Counted from the stretch's first letter, positions 26,366 to 35,834 are shown. The stretch is 64,000 nucleotides of DNA from JACCWP01 sp963801045 (GCA_963801045.1 CAWDDC010000004.1:1674001-1738000); one strand, 5' to 3'. The notes: a model not told the origin generated them from the sequence alone. Translations and numbers: made by a program.

Positions 26366-27432
26366 GCGCCCAGCGCTCGCCGGCGGTCAGCCTCGCCGCC
26401 GCGATGGCCAAGGGGTTCCTGCGCGACCGGACCGCAGTCTTCTTCGCGATCGTGTTCCCGCTGATGTTCCTCGTGCTGTTCGGCAGCATCTTCTCCGACG
26501 CGGGGGCGCCGCAGAGCAGCGTGGTCCAGGTGGGCGACGTCGCGCTGCTCGACGACGCCCCGGGGAAGGCCCAGCAGGTGGTCGACGACAGCCTGGACAT
26601 CACCCACTCCGACGACCTCGACGCTGCGCTCGCCGAGATCCGCAGCGGCGACGTCGACGCCGCGGTGGCCCAGGACGGCGACACGGTGACGCTCTACTAC
26701 TCGCAGGCCGACCCGGTCGTCGCCGGCACCGTGCAGGGCACGTTCCGGGCGATCGTGTCCAGCGCCAACGTCGCCGCCTCCGGGCAGCCACCCCGGTTCA
26801 CGTTGCACACCGACCAGGTCGAGCACGAGGACCTGTCCACGATCCAGTACCTGACGCCGGGCCTGCTCGGCTGGGCGATCGCCAGCGGCGCCACGTTCGG
26901 CGCCGCGACCTCGCTGGTGCAGTGGCGCACCACCGGGTTGCTGCGCCGGCTGCGGCTCGCGCCGGTGTCGACGACTCCGGTGGTCACGTCCCGCATCGGT
27001 GTCTCGTTGGCCGTCGCCCTCGGGCAGGCGGCGATCTTCATCGGGGTAGGGGTACTGCTGTTCGGGTTGGAGCTGACCGGCTGGTGGTGGATGTCGATCC
27101 CCCTGCTCGCGGCCGGGACGCTGGCGTTCCTGTCGCTCGGCCTGCTCGCGGGGGCGGTGGCGCCCACGATCGAGGCAGCGGTGGCGATCGCCAACATCGT
27201 GGTCCTGCCGATGGCGTTCCTGTCCGGCTCGTTCTTCCCGCTGGACGACGCGCCGGGCTGGCTCACGACGGTCTCCAAGGTGCTCCCGCTGAGCTACCTC
27301 AACGACGGGATGCTGGACGTGATGGTGCGCGGAGAGGGGCCGTCGGCCGTGCTGGTGCCGATGGCCGTCCTGCTGGGCTTCGCCGTCGTTGTCACCGCGG
27401 TCGCCGGACGGTTCTTCCGCTGGGACGCGTGA
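26362..27432 (+). CDS. ABC-2 type transporter permease
   Basis: Membrane subunit of 356 residues. After the first membrane segment (FFAIVFPLMFLVLFGSIF) comes an extracellular domain of about 170 residues. Five further hydrophobic segments are then close together: LTPGLLGWAIASGATFGAATSLVQW; AVALGQAAIFIGVGVLLFGL; IPLLAAGTLAFLSLGLLAGAV; IANIVVLPMAFLSGSFFPL; VPMAVLLGFAVVVTAVAG. This is the ABC2_membrane type. The start GTG at 26362 overlaps the preceding stop by 4 bp. The gene is followed by a convergent PHP gene. Confidence 0.88.
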
Positions 27433-27453
27433 GCCCCGGTGCCCCCGCGACGC

Positions 27454-29265
27454 TCAGCCGACCACCCGCGGGCGGGGCACGTCGATCTCGCCGCGGAGCC
27501 GCTCGGGCAGGGCCCACACCGGGTTGGAGGCGCCCACGATCGTGCCGTTGTCGCGGCGTACCTCCACCCGGGCGTACACACCGTCGGACCGGGTGATCCG
27601 CGTGGCCCACTGACCGCCCTCGACCTGACCGGCCGGGACGACCACGGTGCGGGTCCGCGGCTCCGCGTCGGCGAGACCCGGCCGGTCGCAGCGACCGATC
27701 ACGACCTCGAGCCGGCTGTCCCTCGGCAGCCCGGTGACGCGGACGGTCAGCGCCAGCCGGCTGCTGCGGGTGAAGAGCACGCCGCCCATGGGCGCACGGC
27801 CGCCCAGCAGCAGGTCGATGCGCCCGCGCCAGAAGAGCGGGTCGAAGAACCACGCGCGGCCGGCGACCAGCGCAGCGCACAGGTCGGCCCGGGACTTCGA
27901 GGCCGACCAGACCGAGGTCACCCACCGGGCCTGGTCGGTCGACAGCCAGTCCTCGCCGTCGTGGTCGTCGGACACTCCGGTCGCGGTCAGGAAGATCGCG
28001 TTGCGGGCCGCCACGTCGTACGACGGCAGCCGGGCCTCGACGTTGCCCCGGCCGACCTCGATCAGGTCGCAGCCGTTGGCCCGCGTCCTCAGCAGTCGCT
28101 CGGCCAGTGCATCGGGCTCTGGGTGGTTGAGGCAGACGACGGCGCGGTGCCGGTGCAGGAACCTCACCATCTTGCGCTGCGAGGCCTCGGTCTCGTCCTT
28201 GACCAGCGAGTCCTCCGGGTACGTCGGCAGCGTGCCGTCGCCGCCGAACGAGCTGACGTGGTTGACCAGCGAGACCTCCGCCGCAGCGTAGGTCCTGATG
28301 TCGGGGTAGCGGGTCCGGTAGTCGCGGGCGATCGCCGCCAGCGCCGCGTGCCCGTCGGCAGGCGTGCGGCGTCCGCGGAGGAAGCGCAGCCGGTCGACGT
28401 AGCCGGTGGCTCGTATGCCCCGCCGCCCGCGCACCCCGATCCGCAGGACCTTGAGCGCGGCGTCACCACGCACGGTGTCCGGCCACAGGGCGTCGTGGTC
28501 GGACTGCAGGTCCATCCGCAACCGCTGCCACCGGCCGACCCGCCTGACCGGGACGCCGATGACTCCGAGCAGGCCGTCCTCCTCGGTCGAGCGGCCGGCG
28601 GGCGCGCCCACGCGGTACTGCAGGCGGTAGATGCCGGCGGGCCGGCCGGCCGTGGCCGGGCGGTAGCTGGATCCGACCTCGACCACGACCTGGCCGTCCG
28701 GCCCCGCCTGACCCGGCCGCACGTCCAGCGTCAGCACGGTGTCGAGGTAGCTGGTGGAGTAGGTGAAGTTCCAGGCGTTGCCCTGCAGCAGGTACGTGCC
28801 CCACGCGTCGCCGGCCGCGGCGTCACCGCGCAGGAACAGCGACCCACCGTCCTCGTGCGGGCTGTGCACGTCGTCGACGAAGAAGTGTCGTCCACCCATC
28901 CCCCCGAGCGCCGGCAGCTCGTCCCAGGTGAGCGGGTGGCCGTTCTCCCGCTCGGTCCGCCGGTCGAACCGGAACGCCCGCCGGTAGCCGAACGCGTACT
29001 GGCGGAAGTCGTGGTCGGTCCACCAGATCACGTCGACACCGAGTCGACGGGCCTGGGCGAGGTGGGCGTGCATGCTCGCGATGCCCTCGCTGAACGAGCC
29101 GTGGATGTGCATCGCCATCGACACCGCGCGGAGGCTGGCCGAGCCGGCAGCGGCATCCACGGCCGCGGAGTGGGGGAGCAGCCCCGCGCCGACCGCCCCG
29201 CCGGCGATCGCCAGCACCCGCCGTCGGCCCAGCTGGGCGTGCTCGTGCGGCTGGCCTGATGGCAT
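27454..29265 (-). CDS. Tat-exported PHP-domain-like phosphoesterase
   Basis: Protein of 603 residues. It begins with a twin-arginine-type signal (QLGRRRVLAIAGGAVGAGLLPHSAAVDAAAG), implying folded export. The mature part resembles PHP phosphoesterases: MAMHIHGSFSEGIASMHAHLAQARRLGVDVIWWTDHDF carries the His-x-His and Asp-His ligands. A later region contains VVCLNHPEPDAL and LTATGVSDDHDGEDW, which supply further metal ligands. A jelly-roll-like region (about 150-300) separates the two parts. The start ATG at 29265 has GGAGGAGAC upstream. The target may be a polysaccharide or lipid phosphate; function is unknown. Confidence 0.8.
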   Translation of the reverse strand: MPSGQPHEHAQLGRRRVLAIAGGAVGAGLLPHSAAVDAAAGSASLRAVSMAMHIHGSFSEGIASMHAHLAQARRLGVDVIWWTDHDFRQYAFGYRRAFRFDRRTERENGHPLTWDELPALGGMGGRHFFVDDVHSPHEDGGSLFLRGDAAAGDAWGTYLLQGNAWNFTYSTSYLDTVLTLDVRPGQAGPDGQVVVEVGSSYRPATAGRPAGIYRLQYRVGAPAGRSTEEDGLLGVIGVPVRRVGRWQRLRMDLQSDHDALWPDTVRGDAALKVLRIGVRGRRGIRATGYVDRLRFLRGRRTPADGHAALAAIARDYRTRYPDIRTYAAAEVSLVNHVSSFGGDGTLPTYPEDSLVKDETEASQRKMVRFLHRHRAVVCLNHPEPDALAERLLRTRANGCDLIEVGRGNVEARLPSYDVAARNAIFLTATGVSDDHDGEDWLSTDQARWVTSVWSASKSRADLCAALVAGRAWFFDPLFWRGRIDLLLGGRAPMGGVLFTRSSRLALTVRVTGLPRDSRLEVVIGRCDRPGLADAEPRTRTVVVPAGQVEGGQWATRITRSDGVYARVEVRRDNGTIVGASNPVWALPERLRGEIDVPRPRVVG

Positions 29266-29317
29266 CGTGTCTCCTCCGCTGCCACGCCACCGTCTCACAG
29301 TGACCGGCCAGCGATGC

Positions 29318-30349
29318 TCAGCCGAGGGCCAGCCGGAGCAGCGCTGCGAGCCGCGTCAGCCGCGGCGGGTGCGCGCGCCGGGCCACTGCCTGGGCCAGCG
29401 CCGGGCCGGTCTGGTGCACGACCGACAGGTGCCGACGGGCACCGGTGGCCGCACCCACCAGCATCGACCGGTGGACCGACCCGGCCGACTCGGCCGCGAG
29501 CACCAGCACGACCGCCTCGGCGGTCTCGTGGCCGGCAGCGGCGGCGGTCGTCACCGGTACGCCGTCGGCCCCTGCCTCGTCCAGCGCGCTCCGCAACGCG
29601 GCGGCACCGGCCCGGCCGTCGACGCGCGGCGCCAGCACCGCCGTGTCGGCGGGCTGCAGGCCGAACACCCGCGGCACCGACGACGTCACCAGCTGCACCG
29701 CCCGTCGCACCGCCTGGTCCGGGTCGTCGGCGGGTGTGACCACGACCTCGTGCTGGGCGGCGTCGACCGCCGGCAGGTCTCCGGAGCGCAGCGCACGTAC
29801 CAGCGTGGACAGCTGTCCCTGGTCGTCGGCCGGCGCCTGCTCGACCGGGACCACCCCGCTGTCCACGAGGTCGGCGAGCACCCGGCCCGGCCCGGGCGCG
29901 TACGGCATCGCCGGATCGCCGACCAGCACGAGCCGCGCGTCCGCCCCGGTGCCGCTCAGCCGCGCCAGCAGGTCGGCGGCTTCCTCGAGCCCGAGCCGGT
30001 GCGCGTCCTGCACCACGACCGCGCCCTCCGGTGCCGTCGGCACCGCGCTGCCGCGGGGAGCCACGACGACGCGCAGCGCCTCCGGCCCGCCACGGGTGAC
30101 CAGCTCCACCACCGACTCCGCGAGCTGCTCCTCCAGCGGCGCCCACGTGGGGTGGCCGAACAGGCGCTCGTCGAGATAGGCGGCGACCCGGCCGGCCTCG
30201 TACGCCGCTTCCGCGCTGGGTCCCGGCGACTCGATGCCCTGGCCGCGCAGCGCCGCGGCGAGCACCGGTGCGGGCAAGCAGGTGGACCCGTCCAGCGCGG
30301 CCCGCTCGACCAGCCCGGCGACAAGGTCGGCCCCGACGTCGACGGTCAC
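29318..30349 (-). CDS. degenerate RecD-like helicase-related protein
   Basis: Protein of 343 residues without Walker A. The block VVVQDAHRLGLEEAADLLARLSGTGADARLVLVGDPAMPYAPGPGRVLADLVDSGVVPVEQ matches the RecD/Pif1 motif II-III region: the DEAS of true helicases has become QDAH, and LVGDP is retained. The C-terminal region carries AAAAGHETAEAVVLVL, resembling the RecD motif with VTTVHKAQGSE, in altered form. Hence a non-catalytic paralogue of an SF1B helicase, of unknown role. The ATG at 30349 overlaps the stop of the aldo/keto reductase gene (ATGA), so it is coupled to it. Confidence 0.65.
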   Translation of the reverse strand: MTVDVGADLVAGLVERAALDGSTCLPAPVLAAALRGQGIESPGPSAEAAYEAGRVAAYLDERLFGHPTWAPLEEQLAESVVELVTRGGPEALRVVVAPRGSAVPTAPEGAVVVQDAHRLGLEEAADLLARLSGTGADARLVLVGDPAMPYAPGPGRVLADLVDSGVVPVEQAPADDQGQLSTLVRALRSGDLPAVDAAQHEVVVTPADDPDQAVRRAVQLVTSSVPRVFGLQPADTAVLAPRVDGRAGAAALRSALDEAGADGVPVTTAAAAGHETAEAVVLVLAAESAGSVHRSMLVGAATGARRHLSVVHQTGPALAQAVARRAHPPRLTRLAALLRLALG

Positions 30350-31371
30350 GGCGCGTCGACGTCGTCGTCGTCCCCGTTGTCAGGCCCGCCGTCGGGCCCG
30401 TCGTCGGCATCGGCGGCCTCGTCACCGAAGCCGGACACGTCGTCGAGTGCCTGCACGATCTGCTCCGGCAGCACCACGTCCTCCACGCCGAGCGCTCCCT
30501 GAAGCTGGGCGGACGTGCGCGCACCGACGATGGGTGCGGTGACGCCGGGCCGGTCACGCACCCACGCCAGCGAGACTTCGAGCGGCGACAGCCCGAGCCC
30601 CTCGGCCGCACGGCAGACGGCCTCGACGATGCGACGGCTCGGTTCGTCGAGGTAGACCGCCACCCACGCCTCGAAGTGCGGGGAGGCCGCCCGGGAGTCG
30701 GCCGGGAGCCCGGTGCGGTACTTGCCGGTCAGCACGCCGCGCCCGAGCGGCGACCAGGGGAGCACGCCCAGCCCGAGTGCCTGCGCCGCGGGCAGCACCT
30801 CGTCCTCGACATCGCGGTTGAGCAGCGAGTACTCCACCTGCGTGCTCGCCACCGGCGTGCGGCCGGGCACCGCACGCTGCCAGGTGGCCGCCCACGCGGT
30901 CTGCCAGCCGGTGTAGTTGGAGACGCCGACGTAGCGGGCCCGTCCGGTCGCGACGGCGTGGTCGAGGGCCGCCAGCGTCTCTTCCAACGGGGCGCCGTCG
31001 TGCCACACGTGCAGCTGCCAGAGGTCCACGTGGTCGGCGCCGAGCCGGCGCAACGACCCGTCGAGGGTGTCGAGCAGCGCACCACGTGACGTGTCGTGCG
31101 CCCGCCGTCCCCGTACCTGGCCGCTGCCGGCCTTGGTGGCGAGCACCAGGTCGTCGCGCGACACGACGTCGCCGAGCAGTGAGCCGAGCAGCTCCTCGCT
31201 GGCGCCGTCGGCGTAGGAGGCAGCGGTGTCGACCAGGGTGCCGCCCGCGTCGACGAACGCGATCAGCTGGTCGCGTGCCTCGTGCTGGTCGGTGTCGCGG
31301 CCCCAGGTGAGGGTGCCGAGGCCGAGCCGGGACACGTGCAGGCCGGTCTGTCCCAGCCGACGTTGCCGCAT
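30346..31371 (-). CDS. aldo/keto reductase
   Basis: NADPH-dependent TIM-barrel reductase of 341 residues. The first strand opens RRLGQTGLHVSRLGLGTLTWG. The catalytic tetrad is in GGTLVDTAASYADGASEE (Asp/Tyr), LATKAG (Lys) and LWQLHVWH (His). YVGVSNYTGWQ and the C-terminal IVGARTSAQLQGALG block form the nucleotide-binding site. Members such as YajO/Tas resemble it. The start ATG at 31371 is divergent from the F420 oxidoreductase at 31425, and the RecD-like gene follows with a 4-bp overlap. A C-terminal acidic tail (DDGPDGGPDNGDDDDVDAP) is unusual for this family. Confidence 0.92.
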   Translation of the reverse strand: MRQRRLGQTGLHVSRLGLGTLTWGRDTDQHEARDQLIAFVDAGGTLVDTAASYADGASEELLGSLLGDVVSRDDLVLATKAGSGQVRGRRAHDTSRGALLDTLDGSLRRLGADHVDLWQLHVWHDGAPLEETLAALDHAVATGRARYVGVSNYTGWQTAWAATWQRAVPGRTPVASTQVEYSLLNRDVEDEVLPAAQALGLGVLPWSPLGRGVLTGKYRTGLPADSRAASPHFEAWVAVYLDEPSRRIVEAVCRAAEGLGLSPLEVSLAWVRDRPGVTAPIVGARTSAQLQGALGVEDVVLPEQIVQALDDVSGFGDEAADADDGPDGGPDNGDDDDVDAP

Positions 31372-31411
31372 GGCGGCGAGGCTAGTGGAGGGGGCCTTCG
31401 CGGGACGTGGA

Positions 31412-31417
31412 TAGGCT
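31412..31417 (+). promoter_or_regulatory. -10 element (TAGGCT) of the F420 oxidoreductase
   Basis: TAGGCT ends 7 nt before the ATG at 31425, a leaderless arrangement also seen for mshC and PAC2. Confidence 0.55.
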
Positions 31418-31424
31418 CCCCGGC

Positions 31425-32474
31425 ATGCGCCTCGGGATCAACATCGGGTACGTCGCCGGCGCCGAGGCAGACGAGCACGTGGCTCTCGCGGTGGAGGCGG
31501 AACGACTCGGGTACGACGTGTGCTGGGCCGCGGAGGCGTACGGGTCCGACGCGCCGACGATGCTGGCGTTCATCGCCGCACGCACCGAGCGGATCGACAT
31601 CGGCAGCGCGATCATGCAGATCCCGGCCCGCACCCCGGCGATGACGGCGATGACCGCCGCCACGCTCGACCTGCTGTCGCACGGCCGGTTCCGGCTGGGT
31701 CTGGGCGTCTCCGGCCCGCAGGTCTCGGAGGGCTGGCACGGGGTGCGCTTCGACAAGCCGCTGTCGCGGACCCGGGAGTACGTCGAGATCGTCCGGATGG
31801 CGCTGGCCCGGCAGACCGTGTCCTACGACGGTGACCACCACGTGCTGCCGCTGCCTGACGGCCCGGGCAAGGCGCTCAAGCTGACCATCCACCCACGGCG
31901 CGACCAGCTGCCGGTCTACCTCGCCGCCGTCGGTCCGCGGAACCTCGAGCTGACCGGCGAGATCGCCGACGGCTGGCTGGCGATCTTCTTCGCGCCGGAG
32001 GCGGCTGCGGTCTCGCTCGACCCGTTGCGTGCCGGTGCCGACAAGGCCGGCCGCAGCCTCGACGACATCGACGTCACCGCGTCGGTACCGGTCGTCGTCG
32101 GCGACGACGTGGAGGCCTGCGCGGAACCGCTGCGCGGCTACACGGCCCTGTACGTCGGCGGTATGGGCAGCCGCAAGCAGAACTTCTACAACGGACTGGC
32201 CCGCCGGATGGGCTTCGACGAGGCCGCCACCGAGATCCAGGACCTCTACCTCGACCGGAAGCACCGCGAGGCGATGGCGGCGGTGCCGTTCGAGCTGGTC
32301 GACCAGACGTCGCTGATCGGCCCGCGCGAGCGCATCACCGAGCGGCTGTCGGCGTACGCGGAAGCAGGGGTGACCACGCTGGCGATCACGGCGGCCGGCG
32401 CCACTCCGGAGGAGCGGGTCTCGATCATGCGCACGACTGCCGAGGCGCTGGACGCGAGCGGGCTGGGGGACTGA
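31425..32474 (+). CDS. LLM class F420-dependent oxidoreductase
   Basis: Luciferase-like TIM-barrel protein of 349 residues, of the F420-dependent class common in actinobacteria. It opens MRLGINIGYVAGAEADEHVALAVEAERLGYDVCWAAEAYGSDAPTMLAFIAARTERIDIGSAIMQIPARTPAMTAMTAATLDLLSHGRFRLGLGVSGPQVSEGWHGVRFDKPLSRTREYVEI, with the usual F420-binding segments GSAIMQIPARTP and GLGVSGPQVSEGWHG. The ATG at 31425 (not an upstream in-frame ATG at 31407) is supported by the leaderless promoter. uppP starts 7 nt after the stop, so the two are probably co-transcribed. Substrate unknown. Confidence 0.9.
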   Translation: MRLGINIGYVAGAEADEHVALAVEAERLGYDVCWAAEAYGSDAPTMLAFIAARTERIDIGSAIMQIPARTPAMTAMTAATLDLLSHGRFRLGLGVSGPQVSEGWHGVRFDKPLSRTREYVEIVRMALARQTVSYDGDHHVLPLPDGPGKALKLTIHPRRDQLPVYLAAVGPRNLELTGEIADGWLAIFFAPEAAAVSLDPLRAGADKAGRSLDDIDVTASVPVVVGDDVEACAEPLRGYTALYVGGMGSRKQNFYNGLARRMGFDEAATEIQDLYLDRKHREAMAAVPFELVDQTSLIGPRERITERLSAYAEAGVTTLAITAAGATPEERVSIMRTTAEALDASGLGD

Positions 32475-32481
32475 ACGCGCC

Positions 32482-33303
32482 GTGGAGTGGTTCGAGGCCC
32501 TGGTCCTGGGCCTGCTGCAGGGCCTGACCGAGTTCCTGCCGATCTCGTCGTCGGCACACCTGCGGATCTTCCCCGAGCTGTTCGGCTGGCCGGACCCTGG
32601 GGCCGCGTTCACCGCGGTCGTGCAGATCGGCACCGAGCTGGCGGTGCTGCTCTACTTCCGGCACGACATCTGGCGGATCGCCTCGTCGTGGCTGCGCTCC
32701 CTGGTACGTCCCGAGCTCCGTGGCGCCCGCGACACCCTGCTGGGCTGGTACATCATCGTCGGCACGCTGCCGGTCGTGATCGTCGGCATCGTGCTGCAGG
32801 ACACCATCGAGACCGACTTCCGCAACCTGTGGCTCACCGGGTCGGTCCTCGTCGGCCTCGGCATCGTGCTCGGCATCGCCGAGCACGTGGGCACGAAGGA
32901 CCGGCCGATCGCCGAGCTCGGCTGGCGGTCCGCCGTGCTGCTCGGGCTCGCGCAGGCGCTGTCGGTGGTGCCGGGGGTGTCGCGGTCGGGAGCCACCATC
33001 AGCATGGGGCTGTTCCTCGGCTACGAGCGCGAGGCCGCGACCCGGTTCGCCTTCCTGCTGGCGATCCCGGCCGTCGTGGGCGCCGGGCTGTTCGAGCTGC
33101 CCGACGCGGTGAGCGGTGACAACGCCTACACGGTGCCGGAGACGTTGATCGCGACGGCAGTGGCGTTCGTGATCGGCTATGCGTCCATCGCCTGGCTGCT
33201 GCGCTACGTGTCCACCCGGTCGTTCGCGCCGTTCGTCGTCTACCGGATCGTGCTCGGCACCGGCGTCCTGGTGCTGCTGTGGGCCGGCGTCCTCAGCCCC
33301 TGA
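32482..33303 (+). CDS. uppP: undecaprenyl-diphosphatase UppP
   Basis: Membrane phosphatase that recycles undecaprenyl diphosphate to the monophosphate carrier for cell-wall synthesis, and gives basal bacitracin resistance. The 273-residue sequence has the two family motifs: GLLQGLTEFLPISSSAHL (residues about 10-27, with the catalytic Glu) and SVVPGVSRSGATISMGLFLG (Ser/Arg site). Eight hydrophobic segments are seen. The start GTG at 32482 lies 7 nt after the oxidoreductase stop. The stop is 10 bp from the convergent corA stop. Confidence 0.96.
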   Translation: MEWFEALVLGLLQGLTEFLPISSSAHLRIFPELFGWPDPGAAFTAVVQIGTELAVLLYFRHDIWRIASSWLRSLVRPELRGARDTLLGWYIIVGTLPVVIVGIVLQDTIETDFRNLWLTGSVLVGLGIVLGIAEHVGTKDRPIAELGWRSAVLLGLAQALSVVPGVSRSGATISMGLFLGYEREAATRFAFLLAIPAVVGAGLFELPDAVSGDNAYTVPETLIATAVAFVIGYASIAWLLRYVSTRSFAPFVVYRIVLGTGVLVLLWAGVLSP

Positions 33304-33313
33304 CGTTGCTGCG

Positions 33314-34360
33314 CTAGAGCCAGCCTGAGCGCTTGAACGCACGCCACAGGACGATCGAGACGCTGGCCATCAGCAGCAGCGCGAACGGGTAGCCGAACGC
33401 CCAGTGCAGCTCGGGCATGTCGTCGAAGTTCATGCCGTAGATGCCGGCCACCAGGGTCGGCGCCAGCAGCAGCGCGCCCCAGGCCGAGATCCTCCGCATG
33501 TCCTCGTTCTGCTGCATGCTCAGCTGCGCCAGGTGCGCCGTGAGGGCGTTGTCCAGCAGGTGGTCGAGGGAGTCCACGGTCTCGGCGACGCGGGCGAGGT
33601 GGTCGGCGACGTCGCGGAAGAAGGGCAGCGCCGTCGGGCCCAGGTCGTCGGTCCGCTGGCGCAGGAACCGGGAGAGCTGGTCGCGCAGCGGTATCACGGC
33701 GCGACGGACCTCGAGCGACTCGCGCTTGAGCCCGTAGATGCGTTCGGAGTCGTGGGTGCGCTCGGCCGAGAACACCGACTGCTCCACCTCGGTGACGTCG
33801 ACCTCGAGATCCGCCGCGACGTTCTCGTAGCCGTCGACCACCTCGTCGAGCACGGCGTGCAAGGCGGCGATGGGGCCGTGGCCGAGCAAGTCCTTCTGCT
33901 CCTCGGTCCGGGTACGGACGTCCTCGAGCTTGCCGCCCTCACCGTGCCGGACCGTGACCAGGTAGGTGGGGGCGAGGAAGACCGCGATCTCGCCGGTCTC
34001 GACCGCGTCGTTCGGGTCGACGTACCAGAGCGTCTTGAGCACGATGAAGAAGTCGTCGTCGCCGTAGCGCTCGATCTTGGGGCGCTGGTGCGCCTTGACG
34101 GCGTCCTCCACCGCGAGGTGATGCAGCCCGAGCTCCTTGGCGATGGCCTCCAGCTCGTCGGCATCGGGCTCGAACAGGCCGATCCACAGGAATCCGCCGT
34201 GCTCCTCGGCGTCGGCGTGCGCTGCGGCGATGTCCGTCCGGTGCTCGGGGTCCTCGATCCGCTGGGCGTCGCGGTAGACGGCGCAGTCGACGATCACCGG
34301 CCCATTGTCGCCCCCGCCCGCTTCGGCTTGACGACTCCCACTCGAGGTGTTGGGCTCCAT
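33314..34360 (-). CDS. corA: CorA family magnesium/cobalt transporter
   Basis: Pentameric Mg2+ channel of 348 residues. A large soluble N-terminal domain (VIVDCAVYRDAQRIEDPEHRTDI... with many acidic helices) is followed by two C-terminal transmembrane segments; the first ends at the selectivity motif YGMNF. The start is ATG at 34360; GTG at 34297 (VIVDCAVYR) is also possible and would remove a Ser/Gly-rich tail. Convergent with uppP and divergent from the M14 peptidase (39 nt). Confidence 0.93.
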   Translation of the reverse strand: MEPNTSSGSRQAEAGGGDNGPVIVDCAVYRDAQRIEDPEHRTDIAAAHADAEEHGGFLWIGLFEPDADELEAIAKELGLHHLAVEDAVKAHQRPKIERYGDDDFFIVLKTLWYVDPNDAVETGEIAVFLAPTYLVTVRHGEGGKLEDVRTRTEEQKDLLGHGPIAALHAVLDEVVDGYENVAADLEVDVTEVEQSVFSAERTHDSERIYGLKRESLEVRRAVIPLRDQLSRFLRQRTDDLGPTALPFFRDVADHLARVAETVDSLDHLLDNALTAHLAQLSMQQNEDMRRISAWGALLLAPTLVAGIYGMNFDDMPELHWAFGYPFALLLMASVSIVLWRAFKRSGWL

Positions 34361-34398
34361 TCGTTCCCTATGCCCGTTCCGTCCCTCTGGAGGAGCCC

Positions 34399-35742
34399 GT
34401 GCACCGCACCCTCGCCGCTGCCCTCACCACCGCCGCCCTCGTCGGTGCCGGGCTGGTCTCCGCCGGGTCCTCGCCCGGTGTCGCCGCCCAGCCACCGGGA
34501 GCGGCCGAGCCTCCTGAGGGCGACCCGCCGCTGACCGGCTTCGAGCAGCGCGACGGCGCCTCGTGGACGACCCAGCCGGAGGAGAGCCGGTTCCTGCGTG
34601 GCCTCGACGCCGCGAGCGACCGGGTCGAGATGTCGACCATCGGCCGGACCGCACAGGACCGGCCGCTGCGCCTGGTCGCGGTGGGCGATCCCGCGCCGGG
34701 CTCGGAGGCACAGGTTCGCGCCGGCAGCTCGGTCCTGTTCATCTGCAGCCAGCACGGTGACGAGCCGTCCGGGCGCGAGGCCTGTCTGCAGCTGGCGCGC
34801 GACCTGGCGTACGACGACTCGGCGTCGACCGCGAGGTTCCTGCAGCGCACCACCGTGCTGTTCGTCCCGACCGCCAACCCGGACGGGCGGGCCGCAGACA
34901 CCCGGGAGAACTCCAACGACTTCGACGTGAACCGGGACCACCTCGTCCTCGAGACCGAGGAGGGCCGGGCGATGGCGAAGGTCATCCGCGACTACAAGCC
35001 GGACCTGGTGCACGACCTGCACGAGTTCGGTGAGGAGCCCGAGGTCTACGACCGGCAGCTGATCCATCTGTGGCCGCGCAACCGCAACGTCGACGACGCG
35101 GCGCACGACCTCTCGGTCGACCTGAACGACGACTACGTCGACCCGCAGGTCCAGGACGCCGGGTACACCACCGGCATCTACGGGATCTGGACCGACGACG
35201 ACGGCAACCCGATCGCGCAGATCGCCGGTGACGGCGACGAGCGGATCCTGCGCAACCTCGCGGGGCTGCGGAACTCGCTCGGCATCCTGGTCGAGGCCAA
35301 CCAGGACCCGACCACCGTCGAGGAGGAGACCGACGAGCCGGCCAAGAACCTGCGCCGGGTCGACAGCCAGCTGGTGTCGGCGCGCGCCAGCCTCGACTTC
35401 CTGCGCGAGAACCGGGCCGAGGTCGCCGGACAGACTGCGGCCGCTGCGGAGCGGATGACCGACACCGGCGCGACGGGGGACTGGGTCCTCTCCTTCGCCG
35501 GCGGCGACAACCAGCTCCCCGACTCTGACGAGATCGACACGACGCCACCGTGCGCGTACCAGCTCACGGATGCCCAGTACGCCGAGGTGCGGCGCACCCT
35601 GCAGCTGCAAGGCGTCAGCAGCACGGCCAACGCCTCCGGCCGCCTGGTGTCGCTGGGCCAGCCGGCGCGCAATGTCATCGCGCTGCTGCTGGACGAGCGG
35701 GCGACCTACCACCTGGTGGAGGGCACCCCGGTCGACTGCTGA
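34399..35742 (+). CDS. secreted M14 family zinc carboxypeptidase
   Basis: Secreted peptidase of 447 residues. The signal peptide (MHRTLAAALTTAALVGAGLVSAGSSPGVAA) is followed by a Pro-rich linker and the M14 domain. The zinc ligands are His119 and Glu122 (SQHGDEPSG) and His209 (HDLHEFGEE). NPDGRAADTRENSNDFDVNRD and GIYGIW are the substrate-binding regions. The catalytic Glu is in GILVEANQDPTT. The start GTG at 34399 has a good ribosome-binding site (GGAGGAGCCC). A strong inverted repeat follows the stop. Confidence 0.9.
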   Translation: MHRTLAAALTTAALVGAGLVSAGSSPGVAAQPPGAAEPPEGDPPLTGFEQRDGASWTTQPEESRFLRGLDAASDRVEMSTIGRTAQDRPLRLVAVGDPAPGSEAQVRAGSSVLFICSQHGDEPSGREACLQLARDLAYDDSASTARFLQRTTVLFVPTANPDGRAADTRENSNDFDVNRDHLVLETEEGRAMAKVIRDYKPDLVHDLHEFGEEPEVYDRQLIHLWPRNRNVDDAAHDLSVDLNDDYVDPQVQDAGYTTGIYGIWTDDDGNPIAQIAGDGDERILRNLAGLRNSLGILVEANQDPTTVEEETDEPAKNLRRVDSQLVSARASLDFLRENRAEVAGQTAAAAERMTDTGATGDWVLSFAGGDNQLPDSDEIDTTPPCAYQLTDAQYAEVRRTLQLQGVSSTANASGRLVSLGQPARNVIALLLDERATYHLVEGTPVDC

Positions 35743-35748
35743 AGGTGT

Positions 35749-35791
35749 CCCGCCCCGGGCGAGGGATCGTAGGGGCTCCGCCCGGGGCGGG
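35749..35791. terminator. strong inverted repeat after the M14 gene
   Basis: Arms of 13 bp, CCCGCCCCGGGCG (35749-35761) and its exact complement (35779-35791), with a 17-nt loop. It begins 6 nt after the M14 stop and lies before the 3' end of the nuclease gene on the other strand, so it may stop transcription from both sides. There is no T-tract, which is usual for actinobacterial stem-loop terminators. Confidence 0.6.
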
Positions 35792-35834
35792 CTCGGCGGG
35801 CGCATCGACGCCTGCATCGGGAGAGGCATGCGCT

